A stretch of DNA of 64,000 bases from Planctomycetota bacterium (GTDB lineage: Bacteria; Planctomycetota; Phycisphaerae; Phycisphaerales; UBA1924). The DNA lies in the NCBI GenBank assembly GCA_023432465.1, contig JAEYUO010000095.1, positions 15,657 to 79,656 on the forward strand. Reading direction: 5' to 3'. Below the pieces are notes generated by a model. The model ran no database searches, was not told where the DNA came from, and saw only the letters and a list, made by a program, of their open reading frames with translations. Numbering within the stretch: position 1 is the first letter of the stretch; the number at the start of each line of letters is the position of its first letter. Both the position numbers and the translations under genes were made by a program. Shown one piece after another: positions 7,711-16,127 of this stretch.

Positions 7711-8198
7711 AGAGCCTGACCACCCGCCATTACGTCTATCTCGGTGCCCTGATCCTGCTGGCGCTCGTGCTCGCGTCGTGCGCCGGCCTGGACCTTGGCG
7801 ACATCGTCAAGGTCAAGACACCCAACACGATTCAGCAGACCACCGGCCTGCCATCGACGCTGAGCCTCAACGAGGCCGAGGTTGAGTACCAGAACTGGTT
7901 CAACCTCACGCAGACGACTGGGGCGCAGTGGAAAGGCAACATCGAGAAGGCCGGCGAGATCCGCGGCCTGCTCGGCCAACTCACGCTCTCGGCCCTCGAC
8001 ACGGTCGGTCCGACCGTCGCTGGCCTGCCCGTGCTCGGGCCGGCGCTGCCGGCGCTCACCGGCATCGTCGGTCTGTTCATCGGGTCGGGCCGTCTCCGCA
8101 AGGAGAAGGAAGCGTCCTTCAACAAGGGTCTGGAGAAGGGCAGCGGTCTCGCCGGCACCGGCGGTGCGAACGGCGGCTCGGCGGGGAGTGGTACGTGA
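7707..8198 (+). CDS. Phage-encoded lipoprotein of unknown role
   Basis: This is a 163-residue protein with a lipoprotein signal: basic start, hydrophobic core YLGALILLALVLA, then lipobox LASC with Cys at about 25. A second hydrophobic stretch (AGLPVLGPALPALTGIVGLFIG, about 107-129) could be a membrane span or amphipathic helix. The tail is Gly-rich. Lipoproteins in tail operons include outer spanins and superinfection-exclusion proteins. This one sits between chaperone and tape-measure genes where a lysis gene would be unexpected. Function not recognised. Confidence 0.5.
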   Translation: MKSLTTRHYVYLGALILLALVLASCAGLDLGDIVKVKTPNTIQQTTGLPSTLSLNEAEVEYQNWFNLTQTTGAQWKGNIEKAGEIRGLLGQLTLSALDTVGPTVAGLPVLGPALPALTGIVGLFIGSGRLRKEKEASFNKGLEKGSGLAGTGGANGGSAGSGT

Positions 8199-8632
8199 TC
8201 ACCATGCGGATCAAGGACATGTTCTTCGATCGGCACGTCGTCATGGCGGCGGTCGACAACGCCAAGCGGAAGGTGCTCAGCAAGGCCGGCGCGTTCATCC
8301 GCACGGCTGCCAAGACGAGCATCCGCAAACGCAAGGGGTCGGCCCCTCCCGGGGCCCCGCCCTATTCGCATGAGGGCAGCCTGCGTCGGCTGATCCTCTT
8401 TGGGTACGACAAACCCAACGACTCGGTGGTCGTCGGGCCGGTGGGGTTCAAGAAGAGCGAGGCACCGAATGTCCTTGAGTACGGCGGCGACACCGTCGTG
8501 TTCCGTAGGCGCGGCGGCAAGCTCACCTCGCAGAGGGTCAAGATCGCGCCGCGGCCGTTCATGGCCCCGGCGCTCGAGAAGGAGCGGCCAAACCTGCCGC
8601 TCTTGTGGCGGAACTCGATCAAGAAAGGGTGA
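8195..8632 (+). CDS. Head-tail/neck protein, HK97 gp10-like
   Basis: The 145-residue product starts at a GTG overlapping the upstream stop (an ATG at 8204 is the alternative). The part APPGAPPYSHEGSLRRLILFGYD followed by SVVVGPVGFKKSEAPNVLEYGG is typical of HK97 gp10-like or phage virion morphogenesis proteins, with the basic C-terminus RPFMAPALEKERPNLP. These sit at the neck between capsid and tail. It is unusual for this gene to lie after the tail chaperones rather than before the tail tube. Confidence 0.6.
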   Translation: MITMRIKDMFFDRHVVMAAVDNAKRKVLSKAGAFIRTAAKTSIRKRKGSAPPGAPPYSHEGSLRRLILFGYDKPNDSVVVGPVGFKKSEAPNVLEYGGDTVVFRRRGGKLTSQRVKIAPRPFMAPALEKERPNLPLLWRNSIKKG

Positions 8633-8638
8633 TTGAAC

Positions 8639-10633
8639 GTGGCCGATACGCGGGGCATCCGAGCCGGGCGAGCCTTCGTTGAGCTGGGCGTCAGCGACAA
8701 GCTGACGGCTGGACTGAAGGCGGCCCAGAAGAAGCTCGAAGCCTTCGGCGCGGGGCTGAAGTCCGTTGGCACCAAGATGGCGGGCATCGGTGTCGCGGCG
8801 ATCACCGCGCTGCTCGGAACCGCGAAGGTGTTCTCTGATTCTGGCGATGCCCTCGACAAGATGAGCGCCCGCACGGGCGTGAGCGTTGAGGCCCTCAGCG
8901 AGCTCGGTTACGCCGCCGACCTCTCCGGCACGGACATGGAGACGCTGGAGAGCGGCCTCCGCGTCATGCAGAAGACGCTCACGGAGGCTTCGCAAGGGTC
9001 CAAGGGAGCGAACGAGGCCCTCGCGCGGCTGGGACTGACGGTTCAGGACCTCGCCAAGCTGTCGCCCGACGAGCAGTTCAAGCTGCTGGCCGATCGGATC
9101 TCACAGATCCAAGACCCGGCGCTCCGGGCCGCGATGGCGATGGAACTCTTCGGCAAGGCGGGGACCAAGCTCCTGCCGCTCATGGCCGACGGAGCCGCGG
9201 GTATCAATGAGATGCAGGAGCAGGCCCGCAAGCTCGGGCTGACGGTCAGCGGCGAGACTGCTCGTGACGCGGCGGAGCTCAACGACGCGCTGGGCACGCT
9301 CTGGAAGGTGCTGAAGCAGGGCGTCTTCACTATCGGCGGGGCGCTCGCACCGACGATCAAGGACCTGACCGAGCGGATCACGCGGATCGTCGTGAGCGCC
9401 ACGGCGTGGGTGAAGGCGAACAAGGAGACGGTGGTCTGGGCCCTCAAAGTCGCGGCCGCCGTGGCAGTCGCGGGTATCGCGATCGTGGGTCTGGGCTACA
9501 TCATCTCCGGCATCGGCGCGGCGCTCGGCATTGTCGCCGCCGTCATCGGTGGGATCGGCACGGCGTTCAGCTTGATCGGAGCCGCGATCGGCGCGGTGCT
9601 CACGCCGGTGGGCCTGACCATCGCCGCGATCGTGGCGCTGGGCGGCACGCTGCTGGTCGTCACCGGCGCGGGTGGCGAGGCGCTGTCGTGGCTCGCGGAG
9701 AAGTTCACCGAGCTGCGTGACTGGGTCGGGAAGGTCGTCGGCGGCATCTCCGACGCCCTCGCGGCCGGCGACATCGCGCTGGCCGCAGAGATCCTGTGGC
9801 TGTCGCTCAAGGTGATCTGGCAGCAGGGCGTCGCGGCGCTGAACAAGGCGTGGCTGGGGGCGAAGGAGTTCTTCGTCTCGACCGCGTACTCGATGTGGTA
9901 CGGGGCGCTGGCTGCTGCTGAGATTGTCCTCCACGCACTCGAGGTCGCGTGGATCGAGACGACCGCCTTCCTGTCAAAGACCTGGACCAACTTCGCCACG
10001 GGCTTCCAGATGATTTGGGAGGAAGCCTCGTCCTGGGTCGCCAAGCGGATGCTGGAGATTCAAGGGCTGTTCGATGACGGGCTCGACGTGGACGCCGCCA
10101 AGAAGGCGGTGGACCAGCAACTCGAGTCCCGGCTCGTCGAACTGGAGAACGCTGCCCAACAGTCGGTGACCGCCCGAGACAAGGAACGCGAGGCCCAGCG
10201 CCGCGACGCCGCCGCGATGCACGAAGCGACGCTCGCGGGCATCGGCCAAGACTTCGAGAACGCGCAGGAGGCCCTGCGCAAGGACACAGCCGCAGGACTC
10301 GCCGAGTCGCAGGCCGCGCTCGATGCCGCCAAGCAGAAGCTGGCCGCCGCGATCGAGGAGGCTCGCAAGAAGCGCGAGACCGCCGATGCCGAGAAGGGAC
10401 CGGGTCGTCCGCAGCGTGACCTGCTGGCCGACTTCGAGGACCGGCTGTCGGGACTCGGCGCTGCCATCGGCAAGGGCATCAGCGTCACCGGTACGTTCAG
10501 TTCGGCGGCCGTCTCGGGGCTTGGCACTGGTGGCGATGCCGCTGAACGTACGGCCACCGCGACGGAAGCGACAGCCAAGAACACCAAGCGTCTGCTGGAT
10601 GCCAGCGTGGATAACGGACTGCGGTTCGCCTGA
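8639..10633 (+). CDS. Tail tape measure protein
   Basis: This 664-residue protein sets tail length. The frame opens at a TTG at 8633; a GTG at 8639 with AAAGGGTGA upstream is the better start. The N-terminus has the AGRAFVELGVSDKLTAGLKAAQKKLEAFGAGLKSVGTKM pattern common to tape measures, followed by YAADLSGTDMETLESGLRVMQKTL. Residues about 265-345 contain several hydrophobic segments. The last 200 residues are coiled coil rich in Ala, Glu, Lys and Gln. It is short for a tape measure, predicting a tail of the order of 100 nm by the usual rule. Confidence 0.85.
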   Translation: MADTRGIRAGRAFVELGVSDKLTAGLKAAQKKLEAFGAGLKSVGTKMAGIGVAAITALLGTAKVFSDSGDALDKMSARTGVSVEALSELGYAADLSGTDMETLESGLRVMQKTLTEASQGSKGANEALARLGLTVQDLAKLSPDEQFKLLADRISQIQDPALRAAMAMELFGKAGTKLLPLMADGAAGINEMQEQARKLGLTVSGETARDAAELNDALGTLWKVLKQGVFTIGGALAPTIKDLTERITRIVVSATAWVKANKETVVWALKVAAAVAVAGIAIVGLGYIISGIGAALGIVAAVIGGIGTAFSLIGAAIGAVLTPVGLTIAAIVALGGTLLVVTGAGGEALSWLAEKFTELRDWVGKVVGGISDALAAGDIALAAEILWLSLKVIWQQGVAALNKAWLGAKEFFVSTAYSMWYGALAAAEIVLHALEVAWIETTAFLSKTWTNFATGFQMIWEEASSWVAKRMLEIQGLFDDGLDVDAAKKAVDQQLESRLVELENAAQQSVTARDKEREAQRRDAAAMHEATLAGIGQDFENAQEALRKDTAAGLAESQAALDAAKQKLAAAIEEARKKRETADAEKGPGRPQRDLLADFEDRLSGLGAAIGKGISVTGTFSSAAVSGLGTGGDAAERTATATEATAKNTKRLLDASVDNGLRFA

Positions 10634-10663
10634 TCCCCACTCCAAGAAAGGAGTTCATCACTC

Positions 10664-11482
10664 GTGCCGGTTGAGGTCTTTGAGAAGTTCGAGAGCCGCC
10701 GCTCCAACAAGGCGAACCAAGCATCGCAGTCGTCTGCGGAGCTCGGCTACATCGTGCGCGGCACCGCGGATGATCTCGTGGCCCGCAACGCGGCGCAGAC
10801 TGCTTCGCCCGCGACCTACGACAGCCTCGCCAGGCAGAACGTACAGATCGAACCGCTCGGGCCGCAGCTCTGGGACGTGACCGTTCGCTACGGCTCCAGC
10901 GATAGCGGCGGGAACCCCACGCCCAGCGAGTCTTCGTTCAATTTCGAGACCGGCGGCGGCACCCAGCACATCACACAGAGCAAGGACACGGTGCAGGCGC
11001 GGGCGGCATCCGGATCGACCGCACCGGACTTTGGTGGCGCGATCGGCGTGACCGCCGACGGCGTTGACGGCGTGGACATCACCGTGCCCGTCTACCAGTT
11101 CTCTGAGACCCACTACTTCAGCGATGCGCAGGTGACCGGGGCGTACAAGGGCGCGATCTTCAGTTGCACCGGCAAGACGAACGCCGGCGCGTTCAAGGGC
11201 TTTGCACCCGGCGAGGTGCTATTCCTCGGTGCGACGGGTTCAAAGCGTGGCGACGGTCCCGACGACGACTGGGAGATCACCTTCCGGTTCGCGGCCAGCC
11301 CAAACGAGACAGGCCTCTCGGTTGGCTCAATCACGGGCATCAACAAGAAGGGGTGGGAGTACCTGTGGGTCCGGTACGCCGACGCGGAGGACACCGGGTC
11401 CGGCGCGATCATCAAGAAACCCATCGCGGCCTATGTCGAGCGCGTGTATGACGACGCCAACTTTGGAGCACTGGGGATCTGA
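10664..11482 (+). CDS. Phage tail structural protein, unrecognised
   Basis: This 272-residue protein follows the tape measure behind a GAAAGGAG site. It is beta-rich (QLWDVTVRYGSSDSGG, SSFNFETGGGTQHITQSKDTV, VDITVPVYQFSETHYF) and ends YVERVYDDANFGALGI. Its position suggests a distal tail or baseplate component. I do not recognise the family; there are no enzymatic motifs. Confidence 0.45.
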   Translation: MPVEVFEKFESRRSNKANQASQSSAELGYIVRGTADDLVARNAAQTASPATYDSLARQNVQIEPLGPQLWDVTVRYGSSDSGGNPTPSESSFNFETGGGTQHITQSKDTVQARAASGSTAPDFGGAIGVTADGVDGVDITVPVYQFSETHYFSDAQVTGAYKGAIFSCTGKTNAGAFKGFAPGEVLFLGATGSKRGDGPDDDWEITFRFAASPNETGLSVGSITGINKKGWEYLWVRYADAEDTGSGAIIKKPIAAYVERVYDDANFGALGI

Positions 11483-11494
11483 GTCCCTTCAACC

Positions 11495-12529
11495 ATGCCT
11501 GACGACCTCCGCAAAGTCCGATCCGGTGATCCACTCCGCCTCCCCGCGGGCGCGTACAACGCGTTCGTCGATGCGGCCGTGGATCTGCGCCGGCGTCAAG
11601 GTCGCGGTGAGGCCGTCGCCGGCCCGCTTATGGAATCTGCACAGCGTGGCATCGTGCTGGTGCGCAACGACTCCGGCGACGAGATCGAGCCGTATCACGC
11701 GCTGGCGATCACCGGCGTGCTCGTCGAACCCGGCGAGGACGACCAGGAGCGAACCTTCCAGAGCCGCACACCGCTGACGGGCGACATCGCCACGGAGGAA
11801 ACCGCCGGTCCTGCGTTCGTCGTCGCACTCCAGCCCATCAAGCCCAACACGCTCGGGCGCTGTGTGCTCACGGGCGTGACGGTGGCGCGGGTGTTTATCA
11901 CCAACGAGACCGACACCACATGCGAGCTCGCGGCCGAGGAGACGGTGCTCGCCAGCACGCCCATGGGCGGCATCCCGATCCTCTGGAAGGAAGACGGCAC
12001 TGGCGAGAAGTGGGCGGTGCTTGAACTCGGCCGCTCTTCGCCCGGGCGCGTGACTGCGATCCTCGGCGCGGCCCAGGCGATCCCCACCGAACGCAACCGC
12101 TGGCGCTATCCGTGGGTGGAAGCCCAGATTGATGGCAACCCCGGCAGCGAGACCTATCTCCGGTACGTGCCCATCGAAGGTGGCCTGTCGTCCCAGCTCG
12201 CCAGCGGCGGTGAAGACCCTACGCGTCTGGCACTCAACCGATTCGAAGCCCACCACATGAACGACTCCGAGCCCGGCTCCGGATTCGGCGGCCTGCTCGG
12301 GCTGGGGCCAGTGTGCGAGTTGCCGGGCGTGCTCCCCAAGTGCCCGCCCGCGCGGTCGCTCAAACCCAAGCTCGTGCCGATCCCCGAGGGCGTGTGCGTG
12401 CAGCTCACCTGCGAGCGTAACAGCAAGGGCAAGCCGGTGTGGGTCTTCGAGGCCATGAGCCTGATCGAGATCGCCGACCCCGCCGACGAGGATCGCAAGT
12501 TCAACCTCTACATCGGAGGTGCCGAATGA
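11495..12529 (+). CDS. Phage tail-tip associated protein, unrecognised
   Basis: This is a 344-residue protein beginning MPDDLRKVRSGDPLRLPAGAYNAFVDAAVDLRRRQ. Residues about 50-175 look like repeated small beta domains (GIVLVRNDSGDEIEPYHALAITGVLVEP and GRCVLTGVTVARVFITNETD). The C-terminal third has four Cys in CELPGVLPKCP and CVQLTCERN. Such proteins occur after distal tail genes and may form the tail tip or hub. It overlaps the next gene by ATGA. The family is not recognised. Confidence 0.4.
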   Translation: MPDDLRKVRSGDPLRLPAGAYNAFVDAAVDLRRRQGRGEAVAGPLMESAQRGIVLVRNDSGDEIEPYHALAITGVLVEPGEDDQERTFQSRTPLTGDIATEETAGPAFVVALQPIKPNTLGRCVLTGVTVARVFITNETDTTCELAAEETVLASTPMGGIPILWKEDGTGEKWAVLELGRSSPGRVTAILGAAQAIPTERNRWRYPWVEAQIDGNPGSETYLRYVPIEGGLSSQLASGGEDPTRLALNRFEAHHMNDSEPGSGFGGLLGLGPVCELPGVLPKCPPARSLKPKLVPIPEGVCVQLTCERNSKGKPVWVFEAMSLIEIADPADEDRKFNLYIGGAE

Positions 12530-13119
12530 CGCCCCCCCCGACCCCGACGATTCTCGACACTCGCCGCGAGAAAGAACGAGCCAAGTACGTGGCGCTCGCG
12601 GCCAAGCCAGGCTCGACGTACGGCTCGACCAACCACGGCAAACTCGCTGTCCCCATCATCCAGAAGTGCAAGCCGAGGTTTGTCGTGGACTTCGGATGCG
12701 GCCGCAACGACCTTGTGCGGGACCTGCGCCGGCTGGGGATCGACGGGCTTGGCGTGGACTTCGCATTCCCGGATGCCGACCTCGTGCGTCCCATGCACAG
12801 CACCACGCTGCACGCGGGCGTGGCGGACGTCGTCACGAGTTTCGACGCACTCGAGCATCTGCTCCCCGAGGACGTGGACGCGGTCCTCGCAGAAATGCGC
12901 CGTGTGGCCAAGCCGCGCGGCCACTTCGTGTTCTCAATCTGCACCCGACCCAGCAAGACCACCATCGCCGGCGAAGGGCTGCACCCGACGGTGCGCCCGC
13001 TGGATTGGTGGCTCGACCGCATCGGGCGTGTCGCCACCGTGATCAACCCGCGGGCGGAGCGGCGATTCATCGTCGGGCGCTTCAAGGCAGGTAGTGATGG
13101 GGGGTGCTGCGGTGCGTGA
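12526..13119 (+). CDS. Class I SAM-dependent methyltransferase
   Basis: The 197-residue protein has the Rossmann motif I VVDFGCGRNDLVRDLRRLG (about 48-66), an acidic strand end LGVDFAFPDADLV, and the post-motif VADVVTSFDALEHLLPEDVDAVLAEMRRVAKPRGHFVFSI, all standard for class I enzymes. The substrate is unknown. Its place at the start of a cluster with a DUF115-like protein and two sugar transferases suggests sugar or protein modification rather than DNA methylation. It overlaps its neighbours on both sides. Confidence 0.7.
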   Translation: MTPPPTPTILDTRREKERAKYVALAAKPGSTYGSTNHGKLAVPIIQKCKPRFVVDFGCGRNDLVRDLRRLGIDGLGVDFAFPDADLVRPMHSTTLHAGVADVVTSFDALEHLLPEDVDAVLAEMRRVAKPRGHFVFSICTRPSKTTIAGEGLHPTVRPLDWWLDRIGRVATVINPRAERRFIVGRFKAGSDGGCCGA

Positions 13120-14008
13120 GAACCAGTCTGACATTGCGGCGCTGCAAGCAGGGCTCAAGGCGAAGAAGCCCGCCAAGGACGGCCTTCGCCTCTACACCGC
13201 CGACTTCGATTCTGTGTCGCTCGGCGGGTTCTACCGCGGGCGTTCGGCGTTCCTGATCCTGTCGGGGCCGTCGCTCACGCAGCTCGATCTCTCGGCGCTC
13301 AACAAGCGCGGCATCGTCACGATGGCCGTGAACAACGCCTGGGCGGTGCATCGCCCGACGCTGTGGACCTGCGTCGACGATCCCGGCCGCTTCATCGATA
13401 CCGGTTGGAAGGACCCGGGCATCTTGAAGTTCGTGCCCACGTGCATGTGGGACAAGCGGCTCCGCATTCAGGGCGTTGACGGCGCGATGCGCAACAGCGC
13501 GTTCCGGGTCCGGCAGATGCCCAGCGTCATGCTCTTCCGTCGCGCGGATCACTTCGACCATGAGCGGTTCCTGACCGGAGACAGCGTCCCGTGGGGCAAC
13601 GACGCCAAGAACCCCGACTCTTTGGGCATCACCGGCAAGCGCTCGGTCATGCTCGTGGCACTCCGCCTCCTGCACTACCTCGGCTTCGGCACGGTGTATC
13701 TGCTGGGCTGCGACTTCAAGATGGCCGAGGACCGCAAATACGCCTTCGCCGAGAACCGGGCCGCCAACGCGATCCGGCACAACAACGTGCTCTATGACTC
13801 GCTAGCACGTCGCTTCGAGGCTCTCAAGCCGCACTTCGAGAAGCACCGCTTCCGCGTGGTGAACTGCTCACCCGGCAGCGAACTGCACGTCTTCGAGCGC
13901 ATGGAGTTCGCCGACGCCGTCGCGGCCGCGTCCGCCGAGTGCGGCAAGCAAGTCAACACGCAGGGCTGGTACGAGCCGAATGTGAAACCTCAGGAGGCCG
14001 CACGATGA
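13094..14008 (+). CDS. DUF115-like / putative glycosyltransferase-family protein
   Basis: The 304-residue product has an early SAFLILSGPSLTQLDLSALNKRGIVTMAVNNAWAVHRPTLWTCVDDP (about 51-97), a pattern shared by DUF115-type proteins (motility-associated sugar transferases) and some sialyltransferase-like folds: GPSL loop, then a strand ending in VNNA. A second conserved-looking part is TGKRSVMLVALRLLHYLGFGTVYLLGCDFKMAEDRKYAF. Cell role is likely transfer or processing of a nucleotide sugar. It begins inside the methyltransferase gene and ends four bases into the Hint gene, so it is translationally coupled. Family placement is tentative. Confidence 0.45.
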   Translation: MMGGAAVRENQSDIAALQAGLKAKKPAKDGLRLYTADFDSVSLGGFYRGRSAFLILSGPSLTQLDLSALNKRGIVTMAVNNAWAVHRPTLWTCVDDPGRFIDTGWKDPGILKFVPTCMWDKRLRIQGVDGAMRNSAFRVRQMPSVMLFRRADHFDHERFLTGDSVPWGNDAKNPDSLGITGKRSVMLVALRLLHYLGFGTVYLLGCDFKMAEDRKYAFAENRAANAIRHNNVLYDSLARRFEALKPHFEKHRFRVVNCSPGSELHVFERMEFADAVAAASAECGKQVNTQGWYEPNVKPQEAAR

Positions 14009-15507
14009 GCGACGGCCCCACACGCTACTACCTCTATATCCCGGTCTGGGCCACGGGCCGCGCTCCGCAGGGAGGCGGCTCGAGCAACTACTCGACGCCG
14101 TCGGAGTCGCCCGACTCTTCGTACAGCACCTATTCGACGCCCACCAGCACGCCGAGCATGCCGCCGAGCTACTCGACGACGGGTGATGTGATCTACACGA
14201 CCGGGCCGGGCGGCACGCCGACGCTGACGTTCTACACCACCGATGCGTTCACCAGCAACACGCCGGGGACGACGCACACGCCGTCAAGCACGCCGAGTGA
14301 TACGCCGTCGAGCAGCGGTGGCATGTCATCCACGGGAATGTCGAGCAGCGGCGGCTCCAGCGGCATGAGCAGTTCCGGCGGCGGCAGTTCCTCCGGCATG
14401 AGTTCGTCGGGCACTTCGTCGGGCATGAGTTCCGGGGCGTCCAGCGGGATGTCGTCGGGCGCGAGTTCCGGCATGTCCTCGGGCGGGTCCTCCGGAGGGT
14501 CGTCCGGAGGGGGCAGTTCCGGCGGCGGCTCGTCGGGCGGGGGCGGGTCCAGTGGCGGCGGAAGCGGCCCGGGCGGCTCGGGTCCCGGAGGCTCCGGCCC
14601 TGGCGGTTCTGGGCCGGGAGGGTCGGGCCCTGGGGGAAGCGGGCCGGGCGGATCTGGCCCCGGTGGCTCCGGCCCTGGCTCCAACTGCGTACTGGCCGGG
14701 ACGCCGGTGCGGCTGGCCTCGGGCCAGACCGTGCCGATCGAGCGTCTCAAGCCGGGCGATCGCGTCGCGGCGCTCGATGTGGCGGGCCTCGATCGAGATG
14801 TGCCGTGGCGAGCGCAGTACCAGTGGCTGCGCCAGCGAGCCGAAGCGGTGCTCACGCCGGTCACCGGCTCCGTGGCCAGCGTCAAGGTCGGCACGCACGA
14901 TGGGTTCATCACCATCAACGGTCGCCTTCGGCTCACGCCCGAGCACCCCGTGCTCCTGCGGCGCGGCGATGAGGTCGGGTTTGTGTCGGCGGAGTTTGTG
15001 CTCGTCGGCGACTACCTCGTGCGGCACGACCTCAGCGAAGAGCGCGTCGAAACGATCAGCCGCGCCGGCGACCGCGTCACCACGGTCGCGGTGCATGTGC
15101 CCGGCCTCAACGTGTTCCTCGCCGACGGCGTGTGGGTCCACAACGACATGCCTGCGACGCAGGCCACCGGATCGGGATCGGCCTCTGGTTCGGGCTCCGG
15201 TTCTGGCTCGGGATCAGGCTCGTCCAGCGGCAGCGGGTCGGGTTCCGGCAGCGGCAAGTCCAGCGGCTCGTCCATGTCGAGTTCTGGAAGCTCGTCGGGG
15301 TCCGGAAGCTCGTCTGGATCATCGAGCGGCAGCGGGAGCGAAAGTGGCTCGGGCCCGCCCGGCTCAGGCTCGGGGTCCGGCAGCGCCCAGCAGTCCGTGG
15401 CGCTCGGTGAGGGTGCATCGTCATTCATCGAGGGCGGCATGGAGGGTGTGCCTCCCGCGAAGTGGCAGCAGAGCAGTGTGAGCAGCGAAGAGGAGGTGAA
15501 GGCGTGA
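14005..15507 (+). CDS. Ser/Gly-rich protein with internal Hint (intein-like) domain
   Basis: The start at 14005 has CAGGAGG ahead; the product is 500 residues. Residues about 25-110 are Ser/Thr/Pro-rich, and 110-227 are Ser/Gly-rich, including repeats of GPGGS. Residues 228-380 form a Hint domain: Cys228 opens CVLAGTPVRLASGQTVPIERL, Thr311 and His314 form the TxxH block in LTPEHPVLL, and the domain closes VFLADGVWVHN with His379-Asn380 followed by Asp381. Residues about 388-470 are another Ser/Gly-rich run, then a short acidic tail. Hint domains cleave or splice at these ends. With Asp instead of Cys/Ser/Thr after Asn380, cleavage looks likelier than full splicing. It may be a tail fibre or surface protein. 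Confidence 0.7.
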   Translation: MSDGPTRYYLYIPVWATGRAPQGGGSSNYSTPSESPDSSYSTYSTPTSTPSMPPSYSTTGDVIYTTGPGGTPTLTFYTTDAFTSNTPGTTHTPSSTPSDTPSSSGGMSSTGMSSSGGSSGMSSSGGGSSSGMSSSGTSSGMSSGASSGMSSGASSGMSSGGSSGGSSGGGSSGGGSSGGGGSSGGGSGPGGSGPGGSGPGGSGPGGSGPGGSGPGGSGPGGSGPGSNCVLAGTPVRLASGQTVPIERLKPGDRVAALDVAGLDRDVPWRAQYQWLRQRAEAVLTPVTGSVASVKVGTHDGFITINGRLRLTPEHPVLLRRGDEVGFVSAEFVLVGDYLVRHDLSEERVETISRAGDRVTTVAVHVPGLNVFLADGVWVHNDMPATQATGSGSASGSGSGSGSGSGSSSGSGSGSGSGKSSGSSMSSSGSSSGSGSSSGSSSGSGSESGSGPPGSGSGSGSAQQSVALGEGASSFIEGGMEGVPPAKWQQSSVSSEEEVKA

Positions 15508-16127
15508 TCCCGAAAGTCATCTACACGGCCGACTTGTCCGAGTCTCCCGACAAGCAACGCCTCACGGCGTGGAAGCACGCGTGGCAGACGCTGCATCCCG
15601 AGTGGGACGTCGTCACCATCACGCTCGAGACCAGGCCGCCGATCCTGAACCACGATCAGTGGCAGCAGACGCTCGATCTCAGCGAGCCCGCGGCATCGGC
15701 GGCGCGATTGAACCTACTCCGTTACGAGGTACTGGCCCGCGAAGGCGGGGTCTTTGTCGATCCCCATCGTCTGCCGCTGAAGCCCCTCGATGAACTCGTT
15801 GCAGGCGTGGGCGCGTTCTGCTCCACGATCGCCAGCCACGGCGCGAGCCGCCCGCACATGCTGTCGCCGTCGGTGCTGGGCGCGACGCGGAACCACCCGA
15901 TGCTCTGGCACGCGATCCGCGACCTGCCGCACTCGGTGCTGGTCTATCGCGGCGTGTGGGACCAGAGCGGGCCGGGCTTCCTGACGCGCGTGGTCCGCGA
16001 CCACGGACACTTCCGCGACGTTGTGCCGTTCCACTGGGCGCTCTTCGAGCAGGGCGAAGAAGCCGCCAAGGCCCACGGCGGGGCGTTCGGGTTCGCCACC
16101 GGCAAGACTGCGGAGGTCGCGGCTTGA
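15504..16127 (+). CDS. Sugar transferase, DXD-type (GT32-like), degenerate acidic motif
   Basis: The GTG at 15504 follows AGGAGG and overlaps the Hint gene stop; the product is 207 residues. It begins IPKVIYTADLSESPDKQRLTAWKHAWQTLHPEWDVVTITLE and contains AARLNLLRYEVLAREGGVFVDPHRLPLKPLDEL. This is the outline of the Gly_transf_sug (OCH1-like) fold. The usual DXD metal and sugar-nucleotide motif is read here as DPH, so activity is doubtful or altered. The adjacent gene is a second copy of the same fold with an intact motif, suggesting an active/inactive pair. Confidence 0.6.
   Translation: MIPKVIYTADLSESPDKQRLTAWKHAWQTLHPEWDVVTITLETRPPILNHDQWQQTLDLSEPAASAARLNLLRYEVLAREGGVFVDPHRLPLKPLDELVAGVGAFCSTIASHGASRPHMLSPSVLGATRNHPMLWHAIRDLPHSVLVYRGVWDQSGPGFLTRVVRDHGHFRDVVPFHWALFEQGEEAAKAHGGAFGFATGKTAEVAA

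Noticed and set aside
14200..15400. CRISPR array or diversity-generating retroelement in the Ser/Gly repeats
   Set aside because: Repeats are codon-level low complexity with no regular spacer length, and no reverse transcriptase or Cas gene was found.
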